Origin: Flavobacteriales bacterium UBA5871
Lineage (GTDB): Bacteria; Bacteroidota; Bacteroidia; Flavobacteriales_D; Crocinitomicaceae
DNA length: 13,442 nt
Reading direction: 5' to 3'
NCBI GenBank assembly: GCA_002432085.1
Contig: DJFN01000246.1
Location: 41,021 to 54,462, forward strand
The notes beneath the pieces are model-generated. The model had not been told where the DNA came from, searched no databases, and saw only the letters and a list, made by a program, of their open reading frames with translations. Of this stretch, positions 12,411 through 13,442 are shown in pieces. The position numbers and the translations under genes were made by a program. Position 1 is the stretch's first letter. Each line of letters opens with the position of its first letter.

Positions 12411-13442
12411 TTATCTCTTTTCTGCTGCAAGCATCATCACTAAAGTTCCGTCGGGACCATAGATATTCATTACCTGCTCGGCGAAATCGATTGTCAGGTT
12501 CTTTTCTGCGAACACAGCGTTGATGCCTTTTTCCACCATTTGTACGTTTTCATCCACGCAAGCCATTTTGGTGGAATAGACTTCGCTGAAACGGATCTTG
12601 CCGTCTTCGGAAGAGAAAGCGCCTCCCGTTTGGTTACAGCCGTTGTTGCCGCTGAAACGTCCGGCTTTTTTGTCGAAAACGAGATGGGCATCCAGACCGT
12701 CGACACGCTGTCCGTTCAGTTGGATCACATTGAGACGCTTGCCATCGAAGTAATCCCACGCTGTTCTCGAAGCAGCAGGCGCGGGCATCGAAAACGATTC
12801 GGCGATGAAGACAACTTTGCGTCCTTTTTTCCAGATCCAGTTTTCGCCGTCCTTACTGAGCTTGAACTTGGCGTTCGATAATGCGGAAGTAAAGGTCTGC
12901 TCGCGCTGCATCTGATCTTCCGCACACATCATCAACGTACTGGTGATGTCTTTGGTCTTGATTTTCGTACGCTTTTTATTAAATGTAACCGGAACAGAGA
13001 ACTGGTTGCAGCCGCTTTTTCCGCTGATCATGGTCGAATCTTCGTTGAAAGAAAAGAAGATATCATCGGTGTTCAGCTGTACACCGTTCAGAGAGTTGAC
13101 TTTCCAGAACAGCCCTGAATCATCGCTTTTGTCCGGATACATCCAGGTTTTGCTCACCACTTTATCGAGTCGGTAAAGGTATTCGGACAAATCCTGCGGA
13201 ATCGGTTCCGGACGACGAGTCTGAATCACAATGATCTCATAGCGGTAACCTTGTTCGTGCTCGAATCCTTTGATGCGATCATAGAAAAGCGTCCATTCCT
13301 GCGAGCCGTCCATCTGGACAAGAAAACAGGTTTGCTCCATCATGCGGCGGCATTCCTGTGTTTCTTCGTTAACGATCATTCGGATCGTCTTTTCCTGGGA
13401 AAATGCCATCGGCAGACTAAATAAGGAGAGAAGGAGAGAGCA
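12411..13442 (-). CDS. Secreted DUF4377 and double META-domain protein (5' end beyond the right edge)
   Basis: The frame has no stop up to the window edge. Before the ATG at 13409 it reads CSLLLSLFSLP and continues into MAFSQ, which is the end of a signal peptide cleaved after about SQ. So that ATG is probably internal and the real start lies outside the window. Counting from it: a DUF4377-like domain at about 7-68 (MIVNEETQEC, then CFLVQMDGSQEWTLFYDRIKGFEHEQGYRYEIIV, a pair of cysteines and a GY-Y motif); META (HslJ-type) domain one at about 98-205, with SGCNQ (132-136) and MMCAEDQ; META domain two at about 216-330, with NGCNQ (256-260) and MACVDENVQMVEKGINAVF. META domains occur in envelope stress and heat-shock-linked proteins such as HslJ; the precise function is unknown. 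It is followed by its own terminator. Confidence 0.9.
   Translation of the reverse strand, partial: CSLLLSLFSLPMAFSQEKTIRMIVNEETQECRRMMEQTCFLVQMDGSQEWTLFYDRIKGFEHEQGYRYEIIVIQTRRPEPIPQDLSEYLYRLDKVVSKTWMYPDKSDDSGLFWKVNSLNGVQLNTDDIFFSFNEDSTMISGKSGCNQFSVPVTFNKKRTKIKTKDITSTLMMCAEDQMQREQTFTSALSNAKFKLSKDGENWIWKKGRKVVFIAESFSMPAPAASRTAWDYFDGKRLNVIQLNGQRVDGLDAHLVFDKKAGRFSGNNGCNQTGGAFSSEDGKIRFSEVYSTKMACVDENVQMVEKGINAVFAEKNLTIDFAEQVMNIYGPDGTLVMMLAAEKR

Overview
The window looks like ordinary chromosome from a member of the Bacteroidota, most likely a Flavobacteriales-type organism. The genus cannot be fixed from the sequence. The support is: methionine synthase split into two genes; TANNTTTG-type promoter elements and no clear Shine-Dalgarno sequences; a DUF5686 outer-membrane protein; a lipoprotein-type LptC; a lipoprotein with charged residues just after its acylated cysteine; and PKD-repeat and META/DUF4377 secreted proteins. 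I see no phage, transposon, CRISPR array or recognisable defence system. No wholly new gene system is evident. The most interesting material is in RNA regulation and intergenic repeats.

Layout. Positions 1-1111 (minus) hold the N-terminal part of a secreted PKD-repeat protein that runs off the left edge. Positions 1254-4924 (minus) hold a two-gene operon for split cobalamin-dependent methionine synthase: first the homocysteine-binding half, then the folate/B12/reactivation half, overlapping by 4 nt. Its leader carries a clear SAM-I (S-box) riboswitch at 5011-5124, a TATATTTG promoter element upstream, and a perfect 10-nt complement of the aptamer's 5' strand just downstream, which is a good candidate for the alternative fold. 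The divergent intergenic region at 5155-5408 has a 7-8-nt-phased AGTT repeat cluster with an embedded strong hairpin. A small lipoprotein gene on the plus strand (5409-5873) follows, with a GC-rich terminator set among octamer-phased repeats.

Positions 6038-8497 (minus) encode an 819-residue carboxypeptidase-regulatory-domain/DUF5686 outer-membrane protein. Positions 8617-11484 (minus) are a tight four-gene operon: coaX (type III pantothenate kinase), an outer-membrane beta-barrel protein, lptC, and a small two-helix membrane protein. The overlaps are ATGA and TGATG, followed by a 5-nt gap. coaX has a TATCTTTG element only 6 nt before its ATG, suggesting a leaderless or nearly leaderless mRNA. 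Divergent from it is tRNA-Phe(GAA), with its own promoter and a 14-bp-stem terminator.

After the tRNA come two diverged copies of a repeat of roughly 90 bp, a short hydrophobic protein gene (12010-12255, plus), a perfect 8-1-8 palindrome, and a terminator. The last gene is a minus-strand DUF4377 + double-META protein whose true start lies beyond the right edge: its reading frame continues into a signal peptide at the window boundary.

Functionally, the metH pair makes methionine and is probably shut down by SAM. The coaX/lptC operon pairs coenzyme A synthesis with envelope (LPS export) genes. Most of the remaining proteins are secreted or membrane proteins of unknown role.
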